In this document: positions 13,841 to 26,047 of the stretch, one piece after another
Position numbering within the stretch: the stretch's first letter is position 1
Layout: every line of letters starts with the position of its first letter
Source: Linyphia triangularis
Taxonomy: Eukaryota; Arthropoda; Arachnida; Araneae; Linyphiidae
Assembly (NCBI GenBank): GCA_963978545.1
Contig: OZ021732.1
Location: 50,263,214-50,327,213 of the forward strand
Direction: 5' to 3'
Length of the DNA: 64,000 nt
Position numbers and translations under genes: made by a program
The notes under the pieces: model-generated
Seen by the model: the letters and a program-made list of their open reading frames with translations, nothing else
Databases searched by the model: none
Told to the model about the DNA's origin: nothing

Positions 13841-14908
13841 AAACTTAAAATGCAAATTAAAAAAAAAAAAAAAAAAAAGCTTGGAGAATAGAATTTTTTT
13901 TGTTAATGGTCATTTCGAGACATTTAGAATCGAATAAAAAAATTTCAAAAAAAAAATATGCTGGAACTGTCCATTGGTTCTTAGAATTCAATCGGTATTC
14001 CTACCATACAATGTCGGAATATTTCCTTAACATACATTTTCTCAAAAATTAATTATCTATGGCTTTGCTAATCGCAAAGTTATGAAATATGAAAGAAGAT
14101 ACTAAGTAGGCAAAGACTTGTGGAATGTGTTAACTTAAATTTCTCATTTTTCTCAAAATAGGCGACATTTTTTACAATACAGCAATAGTTTTCTATTTTA
14201 TAAAACGACAATCGTAGATGCGACAACCCATAGTGTTTTTTCTTTGTTTTGTTTTTAATTTTTTTTTGTTTTTTATTTTATGGTATTTGAACATTAAATC
14301 GAAATTTACAACTACAACCTTAGATCAAACTTTACAGAATTAGAACGGGGTCATTCTTTCAGTCAAGATTCAGAAACTTTCGATTGAATTTTTACATTCT
14401 TATAAAAGTCCTTACATTTTATTTAAAAAAGAAAAAAAATGTCTTTGGAATTTGTAAGTTTGGAAAATTTGGAATGTAGGACTTTGGCTTCTAATAGAAA
14501 TTTGCATTTTTTTAAGGACAGATTTACATTGCGTCTTTATTTTCATGTATAGATGTTTTATGGAATTTATAGATCTGTTTTTGAATAAGATGGATAAGTC
14601 TTTTAAGTTAGCTCCTCACTTGTGCAGCGCGACAATGGTGAAGCATGCATGTAAATGCTGAACTTTTCACGATGCCAATATTTCTTTTATATTAAATGAG
14701 AGGGATTTTCTGAAAGTTATACAGTTTTTTCACGATCCCAGTAAAAACAAATTAGCTGGGCCAGCACTGGGTGACTGACTGTGACCATCACCTGAACTAT
14801 TGGGCCATCGGCGGATGGCTTTTGCTTTTCAGTACATAAAAGTGAACATCTGACCTAAAATAGGAACAGCAGTCGTCATTTAATTTCTGTGGCCAGCATC
14901 GTTTAAAC
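13841..14908. other. AT-rich intergenic DNA
   Basis: Homopolymer runs but no gene. A GC-richer patch at about 14750-14900 precedes the hAT insertion and has no recognised coding content. Confidence 0.35.
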
Positions 14909-15422
14909 CAGCGTTCGCCACTAATTTTTAGAGGCGAGCCCTAATGATGATTTATGTTGGAGCTTTTCACGGGCCGGATACACCAATATACGTATCTGTA
15001 ATTACTATTAAACTGAAATAAATATATTGATTGTTTTTTTATCTTAATACAATAACAATTAATATTTTATTCTTTTTTTCAAATAATTAAAAAATACTAG
15101 TTTCATTATTAGTAAATCATTTGGACAATTTATTAATAATTTTCATCATTAATAAATTGTCCAAATGAGATTCGGTTAAGTTATTCCTATACTTATTCTT
15201 GATGAAAACCACCTTGCTGAAAGCTTCTTCGTTAGTTTCTTCGGGCATGTCGTGAAGAACTTTGTATATAATAGTTAACACATACTATTTTGATAAATTA
15301 CAGTTATATAAGAAAAATTCCGTACTGTGATTTTTTTTTTAATCTTCTGTGGAGCCGGCGGGCCACAGAAAAATCGGTAGCGGGCAAAAATTGGCCCACG
15401 GGCCGCGTAGTGGCTAACGCTG
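14909..15422. mobile_element. hAT element, internally deleted, 8-bp TSD GTTTAAAC
   Basis: The ends are CAGCGTTCGCCACTA on the left and TAGTGGCTAACGCTG on the right, flanked exactly by GTTTAAAC on both sides (14901-14908 and 15423-15430). CAGnGTT-type ends with an 8-bp duplication are diagnostic of hAT transposons. At 514 bp it retains only a C-terminal scrap of transposase. Confidence 0.92.
15116..15251 (-). pseudogene. hAT transposase C-terminal remnant
   Basis: An uninterrupted frame of about 44 codons starts at GAC 15251. It contains MPEETNEEAFSKVV, then FIKNKYRNNLTESHLDNLL, and ends at a stop. The AF.....IKNKYRN.LT..HL..LL pattern is the C-terminal dimerisation-end motif of hAT transposases of the ZBED/SCAND3-like group. 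The last part overlaps a perfect 20-bp hairpin (15118-15137 / 15148-15167), so the authentic C-terminus has been replaced by an inverted duplication. It cannot encode an active enzyme. Confidence 0.75.
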
Positions 15423-15649
15423 GTTTAAACAGTGTCCCAGAACCGGCATGCCTAAAAAATAGACTTACCACTAGCTTCAGTGGTTTAATTGAAGCTAGCC
15501 TTATTCATATGGAAATGCGAACTATAGTGCATTAGATAAAATAAAAACAAAACTAACAGCAAAGAGAATGTGTTCTCACTTAAAAACAAACACTTCGTAA
15601 AAATCAATTGAAAATAGAAACAAAAATTAAACTCAGTAGCGTAATAGCT

Positions 15650-15787
15650 CCGTGCATGATTGGTTCTCATTTATTCGACCCACTTAAATGATGAAAGGCT
15701 GAGTCAACATTGCCCAGTCCAGGGATCGAACCGCGAACGCGTGGCGTGGCAGCTCAATGCGCTACCACTTCGCCACTGTGCTTCGAA
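15650..15787 (-). mobile_element. tRNA-derived SINE
   Basis: On the minus strand, AGTGGCGAAGTGGTAGCGCA is an A-box-like stretch and GGTTCGATCCC (15719-15729) is a B box, at tRNA spacing. A body follows with GACTCAGCCTTTCATCATTT and GTGGGTCGAATAAATGAGAA, which resembles the core of SINEs found in several invertebrates. It is not a functional tRNA, because the acceptor arms do not pair. No clear TSD was identified. Confidence 0.75.
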
Positions 15788-15883
15788 AGCAGAAACAAAG
15801 AGAATATTATTTACTTTGTCTCTTCCATCATAACTGAATTTCACTCGGTATCACGTCTTCGATACGTTCTCCTTCAACGTTTC

Positions 15884-16030
15884 AACATGGTGTCCATAAA
15901 CAAGTCCACAACATGGTGTCCATAAACAAGTCCACAACATGGTGTCCATAAACAAGTCCACAACATGGTTTCCATAAACAAGTCCACAACATGGTGTCCA
16001 TAAACAAGTCCACTACATGGTGTCCATAGA
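15884..16030. repeat. 26-bp minisatellite, about 5.6 copies
   Basis: AACATGG recurs at 15884, 15910, 15936, 15962 and 15988, and as TACATGG at 16014, a constant 26-bp step. The unit contains CATGGTGTCCATAAACAAGT. Variation between units is one or two substitutions. Confidence 0.97.
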
Positions 16031-18280
16031 TGCCTTTTGCGTATGCGCAAACGGCATCTTTGCCAATCTGTTTCGGGCGAGCATATCAATGGACTATTGC
16101 TGGCAACTCACTCCTGGTTCGTTGACGAATGGCTGTAAATAAATAGAATGCTGTCAAGCCAGAAATCGGCCTACATTCAGCTAATGTTAGCAAAACGCTG
16201 CCTACTCTTATCCACCACTGCTAGCATCCTACCTTAAAGCGGCCAGCATTAGTGTTTTTACTGAGTTTTTTCTTATGGGATATTTAACAAAATACCACTA
16301 CACCCTTTTAAATTTTTGTCTATATATTATTATATTGAATAAAATTATTTTTCTATAATATACATCTATTTCTCTATTTTTATATCCCAAAGTTAATAAA
16401 TAGTTTTTGTCAACGTTACGTACAGCGTATTTTCGCTAAGTTTTTAAACTTAGTATGATTTTTTTACAAAATATAGTAGTTTTGAAGGTTTGATGTAATT
16501 CAACTAACATTTTTCAGATTTATTGTGTATTATTTTAGTTGGGTTTTGCACTTACCAAAGTGAATAAAAAAACTTAGAACTAAACATTATTCAATAAAAG
16601 TGGGCTGGTCCTAGGTACATGGTGGCCCTAGGTACACAAGTCTCCCCTGTCTAATTTTTAATATTCCTCACCATATACTTGTTAACTTTCATTAAACTAG
16701 ATTTTTGTTAGTGAAATGAATAAATGTATTTAAAACTTTCTGCATTGTCAGTGTTCTACTAGGAACATTTTAAAATTAACATTTTACTAAAAAGTTGTAG
16801 TAGAACAGTCATAACTTGAAATATATAAATTGAGTCTCGGCGTAAATTGAATTTTCTAAATTTACATTTATTGTTAATTTACTTCATACATGTGAACATA
16901 TATAAATTCTAAAGATTTAATACAATATTTTTTTTTATAAACAAAAGTTGTTAATTTATTTTATATATACATGTACATAGATAAATGCTAAATGTTTCGT
17001 TTAATACAAAAATTTTTAACACAAAAGGTGTCCCAAATATTTTTTCCGAATTATAGTATGCATGCAAAATTATTAAGAGATTTTAGTTTTCGAAAATACT
17101 TAAATGTAAATGATGCATTTAAAATAATTACTGACCTAATAGTTAAGCTAAAATTGTATTTCAATAATTTTGAACTCAGCTTTTTTTGTCACAATAAAAA
17201 ATATATACGCCCTTTCAGTTTTACGTATGAGACTTGATATATAAGTGGATGAATAACTAGAAATATTGAAACATTAAGCATTCAATATTTGTTATATTTC
17301 AATATTTTATTTCATTTGTAAATACAACAAAAACTTGATAGAGTAAAAAACAATTGTTTATGAATTTACATAAACATGAAGAAGTAATAATTTCTATTCA
17401 TTGTCTTTAAGTAATCAGAAATTTTAAGTCATAACACAAATATGTGTCAAAAATAATAGTGTTTTTTTTTTTTAAAGAGCTATACTGTAAGAGAACCATA
17501 CACATATTTTCAAAATATCTTATTGATATAGTTTTGCTAAAAATAGCGTTTCTGCTTTTCAAAATTTAGTAGCCACTTGACAGTTTTTCTAACAGTCGAA
17601 AAAGTGAGACCAAATTAAAATATACCATTTTAAAATAATTTTTCGAAATAGTACTTGAAATCAGGTTTTGAATAATTTTATTTAGGGTTTTTGCAAATAA
17701 TCAGATGGTGCTTTAATTTTCATAATTTAAAAAGATAATGGACGCAATGCTTTGAAAAACAGTACGTTGTTAATCACATACGTGATTTGCCATGAAATTT
17801 CACATATTGGAAATAATAAATACTATACTGCGTTATCAAGATTGTCTGAATGAGCTTTTCTTTCAAAGTGGTTATCTGTCGGTGAAATCGATCCATTTTA
17901 CTCAATCGGCTCTTTCCATATCTTATCTAGAGAGATAAGATGCTTAACAACTCAAAGGATTAAAACGCAGCACGCGAATGCAATGCGACATCAATACGAA
18001 GGCCAAGACATATTCCCAAACAAATAATTCTGGTGTGTTGTTTTGCACCATATGTTTTATTTCTCTATATTATTCGATATTTTTCAACCACATATTTCAA
18101 TTCCCTGAAGAAATTATTTGAACTCTTTCATTCTAGTGTGGTTTATAACCGTGCTATTTATTGAATTTAAAGACTGCTCGGAAACGATGGGTCGCACATT
18201 TTATTTAGTGGTTCACTTTTTCGTTGAAAATTCTTCCCTTTCATTTATATTATGATCATTCGAAACTGTTATTACCGAGA
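16031..18280. other. AT-rich intergenic DNA
   Basis: A GC-richer patch at about 16040-16250 has no recognised content; the remainder is plain AT-rich sequence without terminal repeats or domains. At 18291-18302 GGCGGCTCGTGT resembles the end of the hAT element at 59107-60892 and may be a scrap of it. Confidence 0.35.
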
Positions 18281-18482
18281 TTAATTAAGAGGCGGCTCGT
18301 GTGGTACAGCAAGTACAGTCGGGCTGCATCTAAATTGTTAGTTTAAAATTAAAATTTACTAATTTCTAGCCAACTTGGATAATTTATTTTACAAATTTTC
18401 TTAAATGTAGATTAGAATCGCGAATGAAAATAGAATTTCTACGACAAGTAAAAAAAAAAATCTTTGATAAATAGCAAATCTG

Positions 18483-18733
18483 TTGCGCAAAGCAGAATGG
18501 AGAAAAAAAAAACGTTCAAAGCAACTAAATCTTACGGTGGTCGAGCTGTCGAGCGAGTACAGCCAGAGAGTGAAAGTTCCAAAAGGGCTGTACCGTTGCC
18601 ATGGAAACAACGCCTCCCTTGGAATGGAACCTCTCTTCACGATAAATGTATGTGGCGCGGTGCCAAATGCAGTCCTTACGAATTTCGAGATTCCGGCTGT
18701 GCTTGTAAATTCGATGTACTTATTGGATCGTGT
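18483..18733 (+). CDS. Candidate coding exon, unrecognised product
   Basis: The frame is open for about 84 codons within an AT-rich region. From about 18535 the third codon positions are rich in G and C, unlike the flanks, which favours coding in this frame. It contains VKVPKGLYRCHGNNASLG then MEPLFTINVCGAVPNAVLTN, with two cysteines. A strong donor-like GTAAGT begins at 18734, one base before the frame's stop. The 5' boundary is unclear: a weak acceptor-like CAAAGCAG precedes it. TINVCGAV faintly recalls mannose-6-phosphate-receptor-like domains, but I do not claim that family. GTTGCCATGGAAAC at 18595-18608 also matches an RFX X-box, so a regulatory reading is the main alternative. Confidence 0.3.
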
Positions 18734-18739
18734 GTAAGT

Positions 18740-20278
18740 TAGTCGGGATGTGTGAGTTGGAGAGAAACAAGCACTTCTTAGAATTTTCTCCATTTTTTTT
18801 TTTTTTTTTTACTTAAGTTAATACGAAAACTTACAATTAAACCATTTCTAAACATGGAGCTCTGTAAGTTAAAATAATTCATTCTTATTTTTTATTTTCT
18901 TTCTCATATCATTTTGTAAATATTGAAAGGAAATTTTGAGTTTGTGTAATTAATGGGAAATGAGAGGGGAGTCACTATTCAGGTTGTATTAATATTTTTG
19001 ACCAAGGGCTGCCATTGGATTAATTACCTAAAATAACTACTAGAAAAGTGTCTAAGAATATTTTTAAAGTTTTTTAGTAGACATATTTATTTGGTTATTT
19101 GTTATTTATTTATCCTAAAAAGACTTCATTCAAATGTAACGTTACATTATAAAATGAAACATACAATTAGTTTAAAATTTAAAGAAATATTTTGATATGC
19201 TTTTTTAAATATATATAAAGTAAGATAGTTTTGTAAAAGTAGTTGTGTTGTTTGCAATATTACTTTACAATAAAATAAATCAACAATCAGTTTCATTTCA
19301 ATCACAATCTTCAAGTAATCATAATAAGAAACGTAACTTAAATTAAAACGCTTTAAAAATAAAATGACTTAAAACTATTAAATTTTGCATTAAAAAATTT
19401 TGAATATGAAATTCCACCTGTGTGCAATCCCTGCAAGTTTAAGATTAATAATATAAGAAGAATTAGTTTATAGGAATTTCATCAGAGTTAGATAGTGTAT
19501 TGTAGTGCTGAGAGGTGTAGGATTCATTATATTTCCTCAACGTCCTTAAATGGCAATTTTCTTTCCTCTTTTCTATAGTTTTGCCATCTACAATATACTA
19601 TAACATTTTCCTAAAAAGTTTGCACGATTTCTAATTCTTTTTAACTTGGATTTTCAAATAAATTTCAAAATGTGCTGTGGAATTGTAAATAAGTTTGTCA
19701 TGAAAAGGGAAAGTTTTAACCCTCAAATTTGTATACAATTGATAAATATTAGTTTTGTATAAAAGGATAAAAAGAGATTATACAAAAAACATCGTCCAGA
19801 AATAATATATCAGATACAATTTCAGTATCTTCATACTCTTAAGAAGGTTTTTGCAGTATATTAATCTCGTTTTTTTATTATTCTGATACAAAAGAATAGT
19901 AATCTATTGAATTAGAAGAATGATAAAATTCCCTATGGCTTTAAAAGTGCGTTTTACTTTACCTTCACAAAGGGTTGGCACATGTTACTTTCAGTGATCG
20001 TCGACCCATTTATTAGTGTCTGAGATGGAAAGATTACGAGATAGCGGAGGAGTCATATGAGTCTGAGAACCAAACGCCGTTTAACAGGTGTGATGTCGCA
20101 TTATATAATGAGATTAAGGGGACTTGGTAACCTTAAAAGTATTCTTTTTGATTTAAGCTTAGGCAAAACTAAATTTTATTTAAAAAAAGTTCACATAATG
20201 CTCTAAATTTACAAAAAATTTAATTCTTTTTTAAAATTCATAAAATTTAAAATTATATCTTCTTTTTCATTTCAAATA
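18740..20278. other. AT-rich intergenic DNA
   Basis: No feature was recognised beyond homopolymer tracts. Confidence 0.4.
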
Positions 20279-20317
20279 TATATATTTGAATATATATATT
20301 GATATATATATACATAT

Positions 20318-20320
<3 letters not shown>

Positions 20321-20389
<69 letters not shown>
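20321..20389. repeat. (TA)n microsatellite
   Basis: A pure TA run of about 69 bp, preceded from 20277 by interrupted TATATT/GATATATA units. Confidence 0.95.
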
Positions 20390-20392
<3 letters not shown>

Positions 20393-20974
20393 GCAATTGC
20401 AGTTATCAGATGAGCTCAAAAACTTCCCAAAATAAGGAAAAGGTTTCAAAGATTATAAACACGCAAAAAATAGAAAATTGATTTTTTTTTTTTTTTTTTT
20501 TTTTTTTGAAAACGAGGGTACCATGTTCTTTTAAACATATATATTGCTATTCCTAAGTAAGAAATCGTACTCTACATAACATAAAGTATATGACAATTAA
20601 TGTTGTTATCCTAAGAGTATTTTAAAAGTAAAAATTATAGTCTGCTTCGTGCCTAGTAGAACACTGGCGGGCCTCATCTCCGATTCCACATCCTTATACC
20701 TCAATCAGATACGTTTAGCACTGAGTAGGTAAACCTTTTACCTGTACATAATCTTATATATTATTTTTGGACGTTGTTATTTTCTGACGTTTCCTTTATC
20801 TCAAACTATACAAAAGCAAAAATAGATAAATACTATACCAATTTAAAGAACAAGAACTCCGCTTCTGAAGCATAGTTTTACAATTGCATAAGGTGTAATT
20901 TGTTTGAAAATTGAAATGAATTATTTTTCTTTTGGTACTCTATGAGAGAGGCGAACTATCCTCTCATAGAGGCG

Positions 20975-21025
20975 AGATATCCTCTACATAGAGTTCTATG
21001 AGAGAACTCTATGTAGAGGATATCT
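20975..21025. repeat. Perfect hairpin, 23-bp arms, 5-nt loop
   Basis: The left arm 20975-20997 is the exact reverse complement of 21003-21025 (core CCTCTACATAGAGTTCT). Related fragments, CTATGAGAGAGGCGA and CTCTCATAGAGGCGA, precede it, so the locus contains stacked inverted duplications. Confidence 0.95.
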
Positions 21026-21145
21026 ATGTAGTGGATGCGTCAACTTGGCCCAGCAATGACCCTCTCTTCTCCCGTCGTATTTTAAACTACAATAAATAAA
21101 TGCATTACTGTTTTAAAGATGCAGAGCTCCACTTTAAAAAATTAT
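20990..21145 (+). repeat. Dispersed repeat shared with 61000-61110
   Basis: AATGACCCTC, TTTAAACTACAATAAAT, ATTACTGTTTTAAAGATG and the following GAG..CT..TTTAAA occur in the same order on the opposite strand at about 61000-61080. The family is not identified. Confidence 0.65.
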
Positions 21146-22853
21146 CTTCATTAGTTGTTTATAAATCGAACTTTGTTAGAAAAAAAAAGTTAAATTGAAT
21201 GCTAATGTTACTATAAAAATTACATTGAATGCAAGCATGTGTAAATCATATGGATGTACGTCACATTATTTACACATGGCTACACGAGCAGTGCCATTCC
21301 GAGTTCTGCTTTCTAAATCACGTTTTAGTATCTCTCACTCTCTTTGATAAGCACAGTTTTACTATTTCAGTAAAATAACCTGATTGCGTATCCGAGGTGT
21401 TTATGCTTTTCTCTCTTTCTTTCATTGAGGTAATTCCAAGTAAGCCCTTGAAAATTAATGAATATGGGGAAAAAAATATAACTTAGTCTTATCACCTTGG
21501 AGACTAACCAGCCACTTCTCTTTCAATGAGATTTTTATGAGCTTGTCATTTCGCTTGTCTGTCACATAAAACCTTAGATTCATTGGGGGTCCTGTTAAAT
21601 AATTTATCAGGATTTTGACATTTTATTTTAACAAGTTTATTTCTTTAGGTCATGATTATTTTTATTGTTGATTTGTGGGATCTGTTTCTTATCTTTGAGA
21701 CTTGATGTGATCAGTGATTATCTTCAAAAAATGTATTCAGGTTGAATTTTTCTTTTTAAGTGATATAGATATATTTTCTTTAAGTTGAATAAAATTACAA
21801 CTATTTATGTAAAATGCTTGCCTTGATACATGGACAGACCCATAGTCAATGTGTTAAGTTATATTACAAATCCTGAAAATTTTACTTATTCATAAGTTAT
21901 ATCTTTCCATATTTAATACTGAGACCAACTAACTAATTTCAGTTTGTTTTTTTTTTCCCTTTTTTTTTTTTTTTCGTAGGAATGGAATAATAGATAAAAT
22001 GTTAAACAACAGTAATTTCACAATTGGTCTTCTTCTTTCAGTGTTAAAAACGTAAAACGTAGTTTTACATTCAAAGAACTCTTTTAACGCAATAAAAACT
22101 GTAAGGGCTTTTATCACCTCCATTCTCACAACTTGACATCCATTAAGAACAAGCAATAAAATAGTTTCATCCGCAGTAAACAAGTTTCCAGGGAGCATTT
22201 CATTTGCTTAAAATTCTCGACCGTTCGCACAACCCATTAAGGGCAAATGCATATTACAATCGACCTGCATGGAAGTTAGGCGATAAGTAAGTACTCTGTA
22301 ACCTTGCTGCTATCTTGAAGTGTCTGCTGCGAACCACGTTCTTACACGTTCCACACCAATTCGTTCAAGATAAAGCTGCAGTGCTTACAATTAAAATAAC
22401 CCACCAAATGCGCGATGAAAAGAGCCGTTTCAATTTAAATTCACTGAAATCAAACAATTGCGAATCATCGTTAATGATGCCATGCCGATTTGAAACAAAA
22501 TCTTAAATATTCTACAAAAACAAATATGTATTTAACTAATAATGAAACATAAAAATTGGAAGAAATCTCTGCTTTCACAGCAACACTAATTATTGAGATG
22601 TTGCTGTGATGCGTATTAGGCGTCTGGGACTATATTAGGGATCCTTCTCCTAGCGCAGAGTAGAAAAAGTTATACTGTATTCAATTTATACAAATTTATT
22701 TCAATGATCAAATTGTTCATTTCACTTATTGATGGGTCTTCAGTCTTCACGTTCTGCTTTCAAATGTCCCAAAAACTGCTTTCAGACGAAAAGTGGAGTT
22801 AGCACCTTTTCATTCAAAGCCTACAAATTTAAATTATGTTTTTATCTCTTATG
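21146..22853. other. AT-rich intergenic DNA
   Basis: No gene was recognised. A small hairpin (CACAGCAACA at 22577-22586 with its complement at 22599-22608) is the only structure seen. Confidence 0.4.
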
Positions 22854-23616
22854 CAGGGTGGCCATAAAGAAACTTTGCCGAAATATGGACTTCTAGCGGC
22901 CGTGTCGTTCAACAGATCGAGATAAGATTTCAGGTATAGTTATTCAGAGGTATGAAGTCGAGATTCTGTGAATGGCAACAAAGTGACGCTCTCGGTTACA
23001 GTTACAGAAACTCGAAATTTTTGAATGGCAACACCTACTTTTTCCAGTTGCAAAATTCTCAGCGCATTCGAAAATCCTTAAGAGCGTTGAAACGGTACTT
23101 GTATCGCAAAAAATGGACGCGTTATGCACGTCCAAAACACAGTTCTGCGAACGGTCAGCAGAAACACGGTCGAGGCACGCAGGCGAAATTTGAACATAGA
23201 AAACCGATAAAATTACCTGTAATGGCATACGTGAATTTTGGCCTCTGTCATACGCAAATTTCCACCGAGCGACACGATCGCGTTTTTGTTAGCCGTTCGC
23301 AGAGCTGTTTTTTTGTTTTTTTTTTGTTTTTTTTGTGCGTTCATAACGCGTCCGTTTTTTGTGATACAAGTACCTTTCAAACAATCTTTAGGGTTTTTGC
23401 ATGAGCTGAGTATTTTGCAGCAGGAAAAAGTAGGTGTTGTCATTCGAAAATTTCAAATTTTTGTAACTATAACCGTAACCGTGAGCGCCATTTTGTTGCC
23501 ATTCACAGAACACTGAGCTCATATTTCTCAATAACTATACCTCAAATCTTCTCTCGATCTGATGAACGGAACGGAAGCTAGAGCTCCATATATCGGCAAA
23601 GTTTCTGTTTCACCCT
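22854..23616. mobile_element. Foldback/MITE-like element with long imperfect arms
   Basis: The outer ends read CAGGGTG (left) and CACCCT (right). Inside, GAAACTTTGCCGA, CAGATCGAGA, GGTATAGTTATT, TCTGTGAATGGCAACAAA, CAACACCTACTTTTTCC and TACTTGTATC recur in inverted order on the right. Each arm is about 290 bp, around a short centre holding T-runs. Overlapping small frames on both strands are by-products of the palindrome. No transposase is present, and no TSD could be fixed. Confidence 0.85.
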
Positions 23617-26036
23617 ATATATTCAACACAGGGAAACGGATTGCCTACAAAAAAAATTAAAAAATCAAGTTTGAAATTGTAGTAAAATATTTGTCAAATA
23701 CTTTCAGACCACTCTTTATAACACAAAATTAATGCTATAATTATTTTATCGAAAACTAATTAACAGATGTAAACCACATTTATATCAATTAGAATAAAAT
23801 AATCAATTTTATTGTAAAACGAATAAACGCTTCATAAAAGTTATAGAAGTTTCAAAGGAAAAATCTCAAATATTAATGACAAATTATTCTATTCTATTTA
23901 TTCAGTAGTTTTTTTTTAGAAAAGATATTGAAAATGTTAAAGCTAGCGTAAATTCGAATAATAGGCGAACACAAATTACAGTAAAAGACAAGTATACTTT
24001 TAATAATGGTACAGATTTTAACGTTGTTTGTTCAGCATGTTAATCTTAACTTTACTGTGCTATTAATAGAAAGCTGGCCTCACAGCACGTTGTCATGTTT
24101 GATAAAGATAGGCTATTTTTCCCAGTTACGAAAATGTTAGAAATCCATTCTATTTTTAGCCTGACTTTTGACCAACAGCATCAATATTTTGCTACATAGA
24201 TAATTCTTGAAATAATTTTAATGAGATGTCATCATGTCAATAAAGAGAGCATGCCATCTCGATTGTGATAGATAAAGGCTTGCAATGGATATAAGGGACT
24301 GGGCCATTTTTGCTGTGTACTTAGTGGGAGTTTAAGAAATTAATTTGGTTTAACAACTTAGTTAAAGAAAAAAAAATATTATCTTTAATTCTCAGTCATG
24401 CCAAACTGTCTTTCATATTTCACAGGAACATTCAAAATTTGTTTTGTAGTCGTTAATATTTTATTAGAATAAGTTTTACATTTTGATAAATGTCTGTGCT
24501 ATTGTTACTTTTGAGAGTTAAATTATTTAGTCACTATTGTTGCTATTTGCTATTGTTGCCTAATTGCTATTGTTACTTAGAATTAAAATTACAAGATAAA
24601 ATAATTCCTTAAAAAGGAATTTATTGCATGAAGTTGAAATTGCAGGAGTCATCAACATTTTGGGAATCAGTTATGGATTATTCGGTTAATTCATATTTTC
24701 CCTTGCTATTATTCTAAATTACAATCACAAATATTTTTATTTATGTTTTAGCTGGGTGCTTAGGGGTATGGGAATAAAAATCACGAAAGGAGGCATTAGC
24801 TTTTGATTAGACTTTGGTATTAGTTGTTTTTACAGAGACCGGATGTTAAGCCTCTTTTAAGTTGTCCCCTGCGTTATATCATGCTGACGATTGTCCAATC
24901 GGATTCCAGAAAGGAAAGAGAATTACTCCATTTTCGAATTATCTTCCTCTCTTTTAAGTTACTTGAAGGAAATGTAATTTCTGTTGTTGTCGGATGCGAG
25001 GGACAAAGTCTTGTATAACACTTATATTTCATTATATGAGTACATGTTAAAAAAAAACTTTGGTATTAGATTTTTTTATTTTTTTTAATATTAATGTAAC
25101 TTTCTTGCTTCAAGGTTGGGAGAAATCCATCATAATTTTTTTATCTGCAAAAGTATTAGTATTCATACGACAGACTTTATAGCAAAGATGGATAAATTAA
25201 ATCTGTATTAATTTTTTTTCAATATTTGACAAACATATGTTGTAAACTTTATTTCGTTAGTTGTTTTCTGTATAATTATGAAAACAGTATATAATAATTT
25301 TTTACTTTTAATCAGTGTTTAAGGTGATGTACAAAATTTCTTTAGCAAAAAAAGCTTAAGATCATAATTCTCTTTTTAACAGAAAGCTAAAACTACTAGG
25401 AGTTCCATCACTCTTGATGTTTAATTTTAAATAATTAAGAAATTTTTCATTATAAAATCATTGTTAACTTTTAATATAAAGCTTTTTTATACAAAATATT
25501 CACTGGGAAAATTACTTTTCGACGTTCAACTTTTCTTTCTTTTAGATTTATGAGTAATCTTTGAATAACAAAATGCTCATTTTACAAATTTTGTAGCTAA
25601 ATATTTTAGCAAAAGAGCTATTAAATCATATTTTCGAATTTTAGCATTCAGAAAGTTATTTAGAATTTCGTTAAAAAAAAAAGTACCCGCAACTTAATCT
25701 CTGCTTTAAATTGTCCTATAGCACAAAGTTTCTCAATAAATTTTGAAAAATAGCTGCAATCTATTTGTTAAGCCTGGACAGTGGAATTTTAGCTGAGTGC
25801 GTTTATAGTGTTAAATTTAAGAAACACTAATCGTTTTATGGTTAAAAATACTTAAATGAAGCTCTATAAAATTGAAATTTTAAACGGACAGGTAAAGTAT
25901 GAAAAAGTAGATTTCCTAACAGGATATATCAATATTGGTGAACCCGTGTGCAGCTTGCATAATTAAGATTACTTAGAGAAAACTTTCGCTGATACATACC
26001 CATCGTTTTCGTCAGGAGAAGTTACATATTCAATAT
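23617..26036. other. AT-rich intergenic DNA
   Basis: No gene or repeat terminus was recognised over this stretch. Confidence 0.4.
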
Positions 26037-26047
26037 CTAATAGCCAT

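Noticed and set aside
15715..15787. tRNA gene on the minus strand
   Set aside because: The acceptor stem does not pair and SINE body sequence follows directly.
15874..16089. Repetitive 71-codon minus frame resembling a repeat protein
   Set aside because: It is a readthrough of the 26-bp minisatellite; 26 is not a multiple of 3, so the peptide repeat is an artefact of three units.
22944..23516. Overlapping frames on both strands, up to 150 codons
   Set aside because: They lie in the arms of a long inverted repeat and mirror one another; no motif.
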